The notes under the pieces were generated by a model. It was given only the letters and a program-made list of their open reading frames with translations. It had not been told where the DNA came from and searched no databases. The position numbers were made by a program, and so were the translations under genes. This document shows positions 6,301-9,226 of a DNA stretch of 10,145 nucleotides, piece after piece (the stretch's first letter is position 1; every line of letters begins with the position of its first letter). The stretch is from Baffinella frigidus. Lineage: Eukaryota > Cryptophyceae > Cryptomonadales > Baffinellaceae. The stretch lies in assembly GCA_026770585.1 (NCBI GenBank), contig MU646444.1:720241-730385 (forward strand), in the 5' to 3' direction.

Positions 6301-9226
6301 TAAACCCTAAACCCCAAACCCTAAACCCTAAACCCCAAACCCTAAACCCCAAGCCCTAAACTCAGAACCCTAAACCCTACACCCTAAACCCTAAACCCTA
6401 AACCCTAAACCCTTAACCTCAAACCCTAAACCCTAAACCCTAAACCCTAAACCCTTAAACCCAACCCCAAACCCTTCACTCTCAACACAGGTGCGGCGGA
6501 GCAAGGACGAGGCGATCTCGCGGCTGCTCGGCGACCTGCAGGTTGATAGGGCAACTGACCAGAAATGGGGTAGTTAGGCCTACGGGATTGCCTAGGACCT
6601 CCTACCGTAGGCCAAGACTTTTTGGTCCTAGGATCCCTCGGCCTACGGTAGGAGGTCCTAGGCAATACCGTATGCCTAACTACCCCATTTTCAGGCCGTT
6701 AGCCTTTGAAGGTATCCTCCAGCCACTTCAGGGTTGGTGGAAACCACCGCACATTGCACTGCCATGGCGGAGTTTTTGTATTCGTCCACTCAAGGCGAAA
6801 ATCGATTTTCGAAGTACCCAATCTGGGTACCTCGTTTCTAAGTTGACAGATTTTGTGGGTGCATTGACTTTTACAAAATCCCCGGCCTGGCAGTGCACTT
6901 AGCAGCCACCGGCGCCTTTCTTCCCCGGATTTCCGGGGGAGATTTGCTGACTTTTGGCGTTTTTTTTTCAGGCGAGAATCGATTTTGGATTCCTGAGGTG
7001 GCGGGTGCCTGCTAGATCGCTGTGCCGAGAAGTTGGCCACCGGAAAATTAGAAAATGGGGAAATTGGAGCCATTTTGTCAACTTTCGAGAAATTGTTGGT
7101 ACTAAATTTCTCAAAAGTTGACAAAATGGCTCCAATTTCACAATTTCCCATTATTTCGCGTGGCCAACTTCTCTGCACAGCGCTCCAAGTGGTACGGCGG
7201 TTTCCCCTCCGTACATCGAGGTCCCCACTCCATAAACGGAGGTTGCCACTCTGGAAGAGGTAGGCTTCTCCTCAACCCCAACCCCCCAACCCTCTCATCA
7301 GGAGGCGCAGCAGGCACGGGATGCAGGGGACGGGGTGCAGGGCGAGGCTTCGGCCCTACACCCTCACCCCCAGACCCTACACCCTACGTCCAACACCCTC
7401 AATCCAGGCGACAGACGCCTCCGCCAAACCCTAGGCCTGCCTGGGTGTTATTCTGGCTCGTCCTTACAAGTATTGAAGAGCAGAAAGCCAGTACAAAAGG
7501 GCGAATAGAAAGCCTGCAGGACGAGCCAGAACAACACTCAGGCAGAGCTAGAAACCCTCACGCTGATCCCCCCCCAAGCCCCCAACCCCCCACCCCCCCT
7601 AAACTGGAAGGTTTCCTGCAGGAGGCGCAGGAGGCACGGGACGCAGGGGACAAAGGGTAGGGCGAGGCCAAGACCCCCTCAACCCTCACCCCTCGCCCTA
7701 CGACCCCAACCCCCAACCCCAATACCAAACCCCAAACCTCGGTTATTCCTCCTCAAGTAAGAGTAGTAGGCGCGGGGGATGAGGGGGGTGAGGGGCGGGG
7801 TGCGCCCACACTCAAACCCCGCTGGTACCCCCGTGCCTACTACACTAGGAAGAGTAACGGGGTGCGCCCACACTGAAACCTCGGTCTCTGTCTCCGTTCA
7901 GGAGGCGCAGCAGGCGCGGGATGCTGGGGACGAAGGGCAGGGCGAGGCCAAGACCCCCGCTACTTCCCAGGTTTCGGGTTTGAGGTTTGGGTTTTTTGGG
8001 GGGGGGGCACGGGAGGGGTAGGGCGAAGCCAGGACCCCCGCTACGTCCCAGGTGCGTGGTTTGGCGTTTGGCGTTTGGCGTTTGGCGTTTGGCGTTTGAG
8101 GTTTGGGGTTGTGTGGGGTTGTGTGGGGTTGTGTGGGGTTGTTTGTGGTTTAGGGGGGGCGGGGGGCACGGGAGGGACAGGGTGAGGTCGAAACGCCCGC
8201 TACGTCCTAGGTTTGGGGTTTGAGGTTTGGGGTTTGAGGTTTGGGGTTCGGGGGGGGGGGGTACGGGAGGGGCAGGGTGAGGCCAAGACACCCGCTACCT
8301 CCCAGGTGCTCCCCCCCGAAACCCGAAACCTAAACCCGAAACCTGGAATCGTGCGGCTGGTGTCTCTTCATAACCTGCATCGGAAGCCAACACCCTTATC
8401 TCAGAAAAGGGATTCTAAAATTCGTTTTCTTAAGTCAACTCCCCTTCAAATATGTAAACTTATGCGTAGAGAAAAGAATAAGTTGACGAATTTGTACAGG
8501 AATTGACTTAAGAAAACGAATTTTAGAATCCCTTTTCTGAGATAAACCCGATGCAGGCCAGTTCCCAGCCGCCTCCCCCTAAAGTTGCAGGTACGTTCGA
8601 TAAAACGGAATATGTGATTACGTTGGACAAAGGGGGGGTGCGTCGCCACGCGAGAGGCTTGGGCAGAGCTCTCTGTGGAGGCGATATCCGATTTCGGATG
8701 TTTGACTTTTGGCAAACTGCAAGTGAATTCCGCGATTTCTCTCCCAAAGTGGCCGATTGGTGGTACGAATCTTAGAAAGACTGTGTTTCGGCAGCTGAGC
8801 CCTAACGGCTCGTTGGTGGCGGCAGGAGAGCGACCGCAACTGGCACAACCGCGAGATCTACAGGTCACCCCTACACCCGAAACCCGAAACCCCAAACCCT
8901 GGAGGAGATGGTGCCACACCCTTAACCCTAACCCTAAACCCTAAACCCTAAACCCTAAACCCTAAACCCTAAACCCTAAACCCTAAACGCAGGGTGCGGA
9001 AGAGGAACCAGCTTCTTGAGGAAATCGTGCGCGTCAAAGGCAAACCCTAAACCCTAAACCCTAAACCCTAAACCCTGAACCCTAAACCCCAAACCCTGAA
9101 CCCCAAACCCCAAACCCCAAACCCCAAACCCCAAACCCCAAACCCCAAACCCTAAACCCCAAACCCCAAACCCCAGGCGCGTCCGTCCGCCTTCTCGGCC
9201 ACCTCCTCGCGGAGAGCACCGAGTGA
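299..9226 (+). CDS. Multi-exon gene for a PH-type domain plus coiled-coil protein (5' partial, model assembled by eye)
   Basis: Proposed exons are A 299-397, B 1201-1309, C 1927-2087, D 2914-2982, E 4219-4262, F 5128-5200, G 5372-5425, H 6204-6278, I 6491-6541, J 7902-7970, possibly K 8557-8590, L 8826-8863, M 8993-9039 and N 9177-9226. Phases agree at A-B, B-C, C-D, E-F, F-G, G-H, H-I, I-J, L-M and M-N. They are unresolved between D and E and between J and L. The joined A-D product (about 146 residues) has the order of a PH-like domain: paired strands with LLLW and CWFWID, SILLQDIVDIVPLG, FTITLDGARLDIVAP, then a helix carrying VWYFGLA. This recalls the PH type of phospholipase C and plant PRAF proteins, which bind phosphoinositides or act in membrane targeting. 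That function is inference. Downstream are an acidic linker, a Lys/Glu/Arg/Gln-rich helix and a basic-to-amphipathic C-terminus. No start codon is visible, so the gene begins upstream. Many duplicate exons make it uncertain whether the locus still yields a full protein. Confidence 0.5.
398..669 (+). other. Intronic stretch with G-rich telomere-like words
   Basis: No coding signal was found. From about 440 to 600 it is full of G-rich words (GGTTTAGGGATTAGGG, GTAGGGTTGAGGG) resembling degenerate TTTAGGG repeats. This is the opposite orientation to the CCCTAAA arrays in most later introns and the same as the terminal telomere. The rest separates exon A copies 2 and 3. Confidence 0.45.
670..767 (+). 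pseudogene. Broken copy of exon A (stop and frameshift)
   Basis: The acceptor CAG (667-669) and donor GT (768) are kept. The first frame reads DEGASGDEEARV and hits TAG at 706-708. The second half, ELGNFVRLWSYVLHMQ, is in the frame shifted by one base: the spacing to the ELGN codons is 50 nt here against 51 nt in the intact copy. Residue-level similarity of that half to ELDNFIRLRSYILHMQ is clear. Confidence 0.6.
768..1057 (+). other. Intronic stretch with C-rich heptamer-like tract
   Basis: From about 770 to 952 the stretch is mostly ACCCCAAA, ACCCTGA and ACCCCTT words, a degenerate telomere-like C-rich array. From 953 to 1057 the sequence is mixed and includes GAGCAG just before the first exon B copy. 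No gene is visible. Confidence 0.45.
1058..1105 (+). pseudogene. Partial copy of exon B (first half)
   Basis: After GAGCAG (1052-1057) this reads EGASLLLWREDGL, the first 13 codons of exon B. Against 1201-1309 all differences over these codons are synonymous (GGG/GGC, CTG/CTT, CTG/CTC, TTG/CTG). That shows the frame and past selection on protein. After GL the copies diverge (DSRALLLL against QLCWFWID), so the copy lacks the rest of the domain strand. Confidence 0.55.
1201..1309 (+). CDS. Exon B (intact copy): first strands of PH-type domain
   Basis: CAG (1198-1200) precedes 36 codons plus one base, with GT at 1310. The product is EGASLLLWREDG, LQLCWFWIDKECVS, LHWDIDEEPE. Trp and aromatic residues alternating with hydrophobic ones (LLLW, CWFWID, LHW) resemble strands 1-3 of PH domains. 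Phase 1 at the donor matches the two leftover bases of exon C. Two partial copies flank it, with mostly silent differences. Confidence 0.6.
1310..1516 (+). other. Spacer between exon B copies
   Basis: Mixed sequence with T-rich runs near 1350-1400 and a G-rich, telomere-like tract from about 1470 to 1515 (GTAGGGGGTAGGGGG, TTTCGGGTGTAGGG). No exon was recognised. Confidence 0.35.
1517..1586 (+). pseudogene. Partial copy of exon B (second half)
   Basis: It reads ELFWFWIDKECVSLHWDIDE and then EPD, followed by the GT of GTCTGC at 1587. Compared with exon B, GAC ATT against GAT ATC and CCT against CCC are silent, and GAA against GAC is not. The donor and its phase are kept, but no good acceptor lies directly upstream, where TTTCGGGTGTAGGG words occur. 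It could be an alternative exon using another 5' part, or a decayed duplicate. Confidence 0.5.
1587..1926 (+). other. Intronic stretch with degenerate GATATGGG/TTTAGGG words
   Basis: The first 150 bases are mixed sequence without a recognised exon. From about 1735 to 1870 short words such as GGTTCAGGG, GGGGATATGG, GGGATACGGGATA and GTTTAGGG repeat imperfectly. The end (1880-1926) is C-rich, giving a pyrimidine-containing lead into the exon C acceptor. Confidence 0.4.
1927..2087 (+). CDS. Exon C: core strands of PH-type domain
   Basis: The acceptor CAG is at 1924-1926 and the donor GT at 2088. The exon is 2 + 159 nt, so it completes the phase-1 codon left by exon B and ends in phase 0. It encodes (V)SGGGSILLQDIVDIVPLG, AGPDQLTDHPTDSS, then FTITLDGARLDIVAPTSIDFQ. 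The pattern 'hydrophobic-L-x-D-I-x-x-V-x-x-G', a polar loop, 'F-x-I-x-L...L-D-I-x-A-P' and 'D-F-x-x-W' (the Trp comes from exon D) is typical of PLC/PRAF-type PH domains. The nine-G run near 1931-1939 is a likely site of sequencing or replication slippage, and a length change there would break the frame. This is the best-supported exon of the domain. Confidence 0.65.
2141..2227. repeat. AT-rich foldback between exon C copies
   Basis: The ends GTACCAGGAA (2141-2150) and TTCCTGGTAC (2218-2227) are exact reverse complements. The interior is rich in TACATGTA and TATATATA. Related pieces occur at about 2546-2580 in the opposite orientation (GTACACGGAAAGGCCATACATG) and at about 3160-3190 (CATGTATGGCGGTTCCGGGTAC). 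This suggests a small mobile or recombination-prone intronic family. Confidence 0.55.
2252..2311 (+). pseudogene. Partial copy of exon C (3' third)
   Basis: Twenty codons repeat the end of exon C: AITLDGARLDIVAPTSIDFQ, followed by GT at 2312. GGC/GGT and GCG/GCC are silent; the first codon changes Thr to Ala. The upstream two thirds of the exon are missing and replaced by the palindromic AT-rich stretch at 2141-2227. Confidence 0.6.
2312..2482 (+). other. Intronic stretch without recognised feature
   Basis: Mixed-composition sequence between the exon C copy and the inverted repeat that starts at 2483. I see no exon, tandem repeat or strong hairpin in it. Confidence 0.3.
2483..2742. repeat. 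Inverted-repeat element with 33-bp arms next to a split exon D copy
   Basis: The left arm (2483-2515) begins AGCCAGCTGTGTGCCTCCCG. The right arm (2710-2742) is its reverse complement at 32 of 33 positions. The 194-bp interior holds the first part of an exon D copy (2601-2639). A 13-bp word, CTTCGGCCTGGCG, occurs both inside (2609-2621) and directly at the right edge (2741-2753), as if the exon copy had been interrupted and its target duplicated. Confidence 0.55.
2601..2639 (+). pseudogene. Truncated copy of exon D (5' part)
   Basis: After CAG (2598-2600) the codons read VWSFGLARPKYFQ. The first seven match exon D (VWYFGLA) with one change, then diverge. GC rather than GT follows (2640). It is probably a broken duplicate. 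Confidence 0.5.
2742..2792 (+). pseudogene. Truncated copy of exon D (3' part)
   Basis: Seventeen codons read FGLAFATRLRLHVLNAS. Against exon D, five of six codon differences are silent and one changes Asn to His. The leading Val-Trp-Tyr codons and the acceptor are missing, because the inverted-repeat arm ends at 2742. The QSQ end and GT donor are altered. Confidence 0.55.
2793..2913 (+). repeat. AT-rich intronic stretch with repeated TACATATATTTAG words
   Basis: Repeats of TACA(A)TATATTTAGACA and TGTACA occur two to three times. The strong drop in GC against the exons suggests a simple-sequence intron piece. Confidence 0.45.
2914..2982 (+). CDS. Exon D (intact copy): C-terminal helix of PH-type domain
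   Basis: CAG (2911-2913) precedes 23 codons and GTAAAA follows at 2983; phase is 0 at both ends. The product VWYFGLAFATRLRLNVLNAS plus QSQ fits the final amphipathic helix of a PH domain, where a nearly invariant Trp follows the last strand. It joins exon C in frame (IDF-Q-VWYFGLA). Four other partial copies lie at 2601, 2742, 3205 and 3656. Confidence 0.62.
2983..3130 (+). repeat. Tandem array of GTAAAATAGATG... units starting at the exon D donor
   Basis: Units beginning GTAAAATAGATG or GTAAAATAAAT start at 2983, 3009, 3028, about 3060 and 3085. Most end in ATCCTACAAT or ATCATACAAT. Unit length varies from about 19 to 34 bp. The first unit begins exactly at the exon D splice donor, and two later units follow GG or AAG, so donor-like GTAAAA sites have been multiplied. 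Confidence 0.6.
3205..3280 (+). pseudogene. Fourth copy of exon D end with a divergent tail
   Basis: It reads RRRNVLNAS (exon D has RLRLNVLNAS) and continues WEDPNLYPLFTSLCTG. The shared part is short but in frame with the identical codons AAC GTC CTC AAC GCC TCC. The tail is open and protein-like but has no clear donor. It could be a true extension of the domain in an ancestral unsplit gene. Confidence 0.4.
3292..3410 (+). repeat. Dispersed repeat shared with 9815-9909
   Basis: The words GATCCGAAAG, TCTGCAGA, ATGTTGGGAG and AACCTAAAGGACCTA occur in the same order here and at 9815-9909, with small gaps. In the subtelomeric copy the repeat runs straight into the foldback element's left end. 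Here it continues into a similar but decayed CTCCCAGGGGGGTA word. Confidence 0.6.
3411..3655 (+). other. AT-richer spacer, nothing recognised
   Basis: Mixed to AT-rich sequence without repeats or exon-like frames that I can support. It separates the dispersed repeat from the fifth exon D copy. Confidence 0.3.
3656..3768 (+). CDS. Fifth exon D copy followed by a possible exon (EVPTLLEAARRT...)
   Basis: The frame reads LHLNVLNASQSQ like exon D (one internal change) and runs on as EVPTLLEAARRTILKC before GT at about 3744. The Ala/Arg/Leu-rich stretch looks like a helix and may be the genuine exon between D and E. However, its phase (2) does not fit exon E (phase 0), so the join is unresolved. 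In exon D the same QSQ ends at a GT donor; here GAG follows. Confidence 0.35.
3785..3930 (+). repeat. Degenerate C-rich heptamer array (CCCTAAA/CCCCAAA/CCCAAAA)
   Basis: Continuous CCCTAAAC, CCCCAAAC and CCCAAAAC words with a period near 7, C-rich on the + strand, ending just before the acceptor CAG of the first exon E copy. It is telomere-like sequence used as intron. Confidence 0.75.
3937..4005 (+). pseudogene. Copy 1 of exon E, donor lost
   Basis: After AAGCAG (3931-3936) it reads DETETDVVDGPGGDCYCKST. Where other copies have GACTG-GTG, this one has GACTGCTAC, so the GT donor is gone. Silent differences from copy 2 (GAC/GAT, ACA/ACG, GTG/GTA) show the coding frame. Confidence 0.5.
4006..4218 (+). 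other. Intronic stretch between exon E copies
   Basis: Mixed sequence. It includes a short imperfect foldback (about 4108-4147, GCAAATGGCTCC... with TAGCGGCAATGATCCTTGCCGCTA containing a GTAGCGGCAA/TTGCCGCTAC stem). It ends in CCCGAAA words before the copy 2 acceptor. Confidence 0.4.
4219..4262 (+). CDS. Exon E (copy 2): acidic Gly/Asp linker
   Basis: CAG (4216-4218) precedes 14 codons plus two bases, then GTGGGC. It encodes DETETDVDDGPGGD plus TG. The two leftover bases are completed by the G that starts exon F, giving Trp, so E-F joins in phase as GGD-W-YGRSPQ. It is the only one of five copies with both the acceptor-side half and a GT donor. The function is unknown and it looks like a flexible acidic linker. 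Confidence 0.5.
4318..4331 (+). pseudogene. Copy 3 of exon E, last codons only
   Basis: CCT GGG GGT GAC TG followed by GTGACC. GGT for GGC is a silent change. Only the 3' end and donor remain. Confidence 0.45.
4332..4443 (+). repeat. Homogeneous CCCGAAA heptamer array
   Basis: From about 4350 to 4402 the heptamer (C)CCGAAA repeats seven times almost without error. This is a one-base variant of the telomeric CCCTAAA. CCCCAT and CCCCAAA words follow. Confidence 0.75.
4444..4463 (+). pseudogene. Copy 4 of exon E, last codons only
   Basis: GAC GAC CCT GGA GGC GAC TG then GTGACC: the residues DDPGGD and the donor phase are kept. GGA for GGG is silent. Confidence 0.45.
4464..4618 (+). repeat. CCCGAAA / ACACGA heptamer-like array
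   Basis: ACCCGAAACC and GACACGAAAC words with some CCCTAAA at the end (4603-4617). C-rich on + and without coding signal on it. Minus-strand open frames here are by-products of the period-7 repeat. Confidence 0.7.
4619..4638 (+). pseudogene. Copy 5 of exon E, last codons only
   Basis: GAC GAC CCT GGG GGC GAC TG then GTGAGC, the best donor consensus of the five copies. The 5' half and acceptor are replaced by CCCTAAA repeats. If an upstream exon can splice into it this could be the used donor, but no acceptor is visible. Confidence 0.45.
4639..4940 (+). repeat. Intron of mixed C-rich heptamers
   Basis: CCCCAAA, CCCTAAA, CCCCTAAA and CCCGAAA words with spacing near 7-8 throughout, ending in GCACCGCAG, the acceptor of the first exon F copy. 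No coding signal. Confidence 0.7.
4941..5001 (+). pseudogene. Copy 1 of exon F, donor lost
   Basis: Identical in its first 39 bases to exon F (CAG acceptor, then YGRSPQSDGSTGQFGDAADD in the +1 frame). All five differences through DAADD are silent third-position changes (ACT/ACA, TTC/TTT, GAC/GAT, GCA/GCG, GCA/GCC). It then runs into CCTAACCC with no GT, so it cannot be spliced like copy 2. Confidence 0.6.
5002..5127 (+). other. Spacer between exon F copies
   Basis: Short mixed sequence with AT-rich part (AAAGATATTGAATAAATGATAACTGAAATAAAAG) split by no repeat I can name. It ends at the acceptor ATCACAG of exon F. Confidence 0.3.
5128..5200 (+). CDS. Exon F (intact copy): Ser/Gly/Asp/Gln linker
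   Basis: CACAG ends at 5127 and GTTTCA begins at 5201. The exon is 1 + 72 nt; its first base completes the split codon from exon E. The product is YGRSPQSDGSTGQFGDAADD plus VQAQ. The frame is fixed by five silent differences to copy 1. Low complexity and polar, it is probably a disordered linker between the PH-type domain and the coiled coil. Confidence 0.62.
5201..5371 (+). repeat. Intron of degenerate C-rich words (ACCCCCAA, CCCGAAA)
   Basis: Words such as CCAACCCCCAA and AACCCCAAA dominate, then CCCGAAA three times up to the acceptor AAGCAG. Period is near 7-8. Confidence 0.65.
5372..5425 (+). CDS. Exon G (intact copy)
   Basis: The acceptor CAG is at 5369-5371 and the donor GT at 5426; 18 codons, phase 0 at both ends. 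It encodes LRRGAEGDGITLGLEESQ. A second copy at 5810 keeps GDGITLELEEGQ. It leads in frame into the coiled-coil exon H. Confidence 0.55.
5426..5556 (+). repeat. Three CCCCAAAGTTGACA sub-repeats after exon G
   Basis: CCCAAAGTCAACATTTTG, CCCCAAAGTTGACATG and CCCCAAAGTTAACATTC occur 30 bases apart (near 5432, 5461 and 5491), separated by CTCTGGC or CTCTGAC. They belong to the GTTGAC hairpin family seen elsewhere in the window. Confidence 0.6.
5557..5790. repeat. Inverted-repeat element with perfect 26-bp arms
   Basis: The left arm 5557-5582 (TGTAGATTTCGGGACCGCGC...) and right arm 5765-5790 are exact reverse complements. Inside, AGGTCGGGAGATC and GATCCCCCGACC extend the pairing imperfectly. It sits between an exon G copy and the hairpin array, in what would be an intron. 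Interior open frames have no recognisable product. It is likely a MITE- or introner-like element. Confidence 0.65.
5810..5845 (+). pseudogene. Copy 2 of exon G (3' part)
   Basis: The codons read GDGITLELEEGQ followed by GT at 5846. Against exon G, GAC/GAT and GGC/GGT are silent and two codons change. An AG at 5809-5810 exists but would give a different phase, so the copy is probably not interchangeable with exon G. Confidence 0.5.
5831..6115 (+). repeat. Tandem array: exon-end word plus GTTGAC hairpin, about 70-80 bp per unit
   Basis: Units start with CTGGAGGAGGGCCAGG (5831), CTGGAGAAGATCCCAG (about 5911), TGGAGGAGAACCAGG (5980) and GAGGAGAACGTTCCAGG (about 6050). The first three each continue through (T)CCCA... 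into AAGTTGAC...GTCAACTT hairpins at 5863-5896, 5941-5972 and 6009-6045. The last unit is decayed (GCTTGAACTTTT). The exon G splice donor has been copied together with intronic hairpin sequence. Confidence 0.62.
6204..6278 (+). CDS. Exon H: coiled-coil segment
   Basis: CAG (6201-6203) precedes 25 codons and GTTTCG follows at 6279, phase 0 at both ends. It encodes VMLDSMEEQRRA followed by IENLKKENQKLRE. The charged, Leu/Ile/Met-spaced pattern (M-L..M...RRAI.NL...NQKL) is typical of a coiled coil. It continues in frame into exon I. Confidence 0.62.
6279..6490 (+). repeat. Intron H-I made almost entirely of telomeric CCCTAAA repeats
   Basis: After GTTTCGC, perfect and near-perfect CCCTAAA heptamers fill about 6286-6465. 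CCAACCCC, CACTCTCAACACAG and the acceptor follow. The array is C-rich on the sense strand, opposite to the terminal telomere. AGGT occurs at both intron ends. Confidence 0.82.
6491..6541 (+). CDS. Exon I: coiled-coil segment
   Basis: ACACAG (to 6490) precedes 17 codons, VRRSKDEAISRLLGDLQ, and GTTGAT follows at 6542. Phase is 0 at both ends. It continues the helix of exon H. The downstream join to exon J (EAQQARD) is in phase. Confidence 0.6.
6563..6690. repeat. Intronic inverted repeat with 51-bp arms
   Basis: Arms 6563-6613 and 6640-6690 are reverse complements at 49 of 51 positions around a 26-base loop. GT of the exon I donor lies 21 bases before it and TTTTCAG directly after (to 6694), so the hairpin fills a would-be 153-bp intron. 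Reading on from 6695 meets TGA at 6707-6709, so splicing to that AG would end the protein. Confidence 0.75.
6695..7020 (+). other. Intronic stretch with small palindromes
   Basis: It contains a perfect 16-bp palindrome at 6796-6811 (CGAAAATCGATTTTCG) and a GTACCCA/TGGGTAC stem at 6814-6830. A GTTGAC-family copy lies at 6841-6871. Imperfect inverted words TGCACTGCCATGG/CCTGGCAGTGCA lie near 6756 and 6885. These look like decayed foldback elements. No exon was recognised. Confidence 0.5.
7021..7179. repeat. Foldback element of 159 bp
   Basis: The outer 20 bases (7021-7040) pair with 7160-7179 at 19 of 20 positions. Pairing continues through AAATTGGAGCCATTTTGTCA on the left and its complement on the right, around TTGTTGGTACTAAA. 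The whole element is one long hairpin. Open frames on both strands give matching peptides (GAILSTFEK, VDKMAPIS) only because of the palindrome. Confidence 0.72.
7302..7355 (+). pseudogene. Copy 1 of exon J, donor lost
   Basis: TCTCATCAG precedes EAQQARDAGDGVQGEASA. Synonymous changes against copy 3 (GCA/GCG, GCA/GCT) and intact acceptor. It then runs into CCCTACACCCTCACCCC without the ...TSQ-GT end. Confidence 0.5.
7356..7436 (+). other. C-rich spacer between exon J copy 1 and an inverted repeat
   Basis: CCCTACACCC and CCCAGACCC words, degenerate telomere-like, with no exon recognised. Confidence 0.35.
7437..7545. repeat. Inverted repeat with 28-bp arms
   Basis: The left arm 7437-7464 begins CTGCCTGGGTGTTATTCTGG and pairs with 7518-7545 at 26 of 28 positions, around a 53-base middle. 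It lies between exon J copies 1 and 2. Confidence 0.65.
7622..7660 (+). pseudogene. Copy 2 of exon J with nonsense codon
   Basis: CCTGCAG precedes EAQEARDAGDKG then TAG at 7658-7660, where copy 3 has CAG (Gln), a single C-to-T type difference. GEAKTP follows the stop, but the TSQ-GT end is missing. Confidence 0.55.
7661..7901 (+). other. Intronic spacer with short direct repeat
   Basis: C-rich words (CCCCAACCCCAA), then GTGCGCCCACACTCAAACC (about 7800) and GTGCGCCCACACTGAAACC (about 7862), a direct repeat 62 bases apart. CGTTCAG is the acceptor of exon J copy 3. Confidence 0.4.
7902..7970 (+). CDS. Exon J (copy 3, intact): helix and polar tail
   Basis: The pyrimidine-rich CTCTGTCTCCGTTCAG acceptor precedes 23 codons and GT follows at 7971; phase is 0 at both ends. 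It encodes EAQQARDAGDEGQGEAKTP plus ATSQ. It is the only one of six copies with acceptor, open frame and donor together. The first half prolongs the coiled coil of exons H-I and the second half is polar and probably flexible. Confidence 0.6.
7971..8316 (+). repeat. Tandem 3'-half copies of exon J with G-rich heptamer introns
   Basis: Three partial copies end at CCCAG or CCTAG: AREGxGEARTPATSQ (to about 8051, with TAG at x), AREGQGEVETPATS-stop (to about 8209) and VREGQGEAKTPATSQ (to about 8306). Spacing is about 158 then 97 bases. Between them are G-rich arrays: TTTGGCG five times (about 8056-8100), GGTTGTGTGG four times (about 8105-8140) and GAGGTTTGGGGTTT. Copies share a G-run then CACGGGAGGG in place of the normal acceptor, so they arose from one already truncated copy. 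Confidence 0.6.
8396..8545. repeat. Perfect 43-bp inverted repeat
   Basis: Arms 8396-8438 and 8503-8545 are exact reverse complements (the left begins TTATCTCAGAAAAGGGATTC). The 64-base centre contains a GTTGAC-family copy (8481-8508) that overlaps the right arm. Perfect arms suggest a young insertion or recent gene conversion between arms. Confidence 0.75.
8557..8590 (+). CDS. Possible exon K (uncertain)
   Basis: GATGCAG precedes and GTACGT, a good donor, follows at 8591. Two frames are open: ASSQPPPPKVA (ends in phase 1) and, one base later, PVPSRLPLKLQ (ends in phase 0, which would fit exon L). Neither start phase fits exon J directly. A proline-rich linker is plausible. Confidence 0.3.
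8591..8825 (+). other. Intronic stretch, nothing recognised
   Basis: Mixed sequence with open frames on both strands but no familiar motif and no repeat. It ends in GCGGCAG, the acceptor proposed for exon L. Confidence 0.3.
8826..8863 (+). CDS. Exon L: start of C-terminal helix
   Basis: CAG (8823-8825) precedes 12 codons plus two bases, then GTCACC. It encodes ESDRNWHNREIY plus AG. The leftover AG plus the first G of exon M gives Arg, so L-M reads NREIY-R-VRKRNQLL in frame. Confidence 0.5.
8864..8992 (+). repeat. Intron L-M of CCCGAAA and CCCTAAA repeats
   Basis: It opens with ACCCGAAACCC words. After about 8920 comes a nearly perfect CCCTAAA array to 8986, then CGCAG. It is a telomere-repeat intron with sense-strand C-rich polarity. 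Confidence 0.78.
8993..9039 (+). CDS. Exon M: C-terminal amphipathic helix
   Basis: GCAG ends at 8992. The exon is 1 + 45 + 1 nt and encodes (R)VRKRNQLLEEIVRVK plus G. The next bases are GC (9040-9041), a GC donor. The intron is supported by the intronless copy at 9422-9490, which reads VLVK-S-ASVRFLGHLLAE across the same point. Confidence 0.6.
9040..9176 (+). repeat. Telomere-repeat intron M-N with GC donor
   Basis: The intron is 137 bp. It holds CCCTAAA repeats (about 9043-9090) turning into a homogeneous CCCCAAA array (about 9100-9170), ending CCCAG. AGGC is present exactly at both ends (9038-9041 and 9175-9178). Its boundaries are confirmed by in-frame comparison with the downstream copy lacking it. 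Confidence 0.78.
9177..9226 (+). CDS. Exon N: last codons and stop
   Basis: Two bases complete Gly from exon M, then ASVRLLGHLLAESTE and TGA at 9224-9226. Leu-rich and amphipathic, it ends the helix begun in exon L. Two more copies lie downstream (9422-9490 and 9557-9589). Confidence 0.62.

Noticed and set aside
6543-6902. Open frame through the 51-bp inverted repeat with repeated PRTSYRRPR peptides
   Set aside because: The repeated peptide is produced by the two arms of the inverted repeat; no protein family is suggested.
7021-7179. Similar peptides (GAILSTFEK...VDKMAPIS) on both strands, suggesting a gene pair
   Set aside because: The similarity follows from the long palindrome; both strands carry nearly the same sequence.
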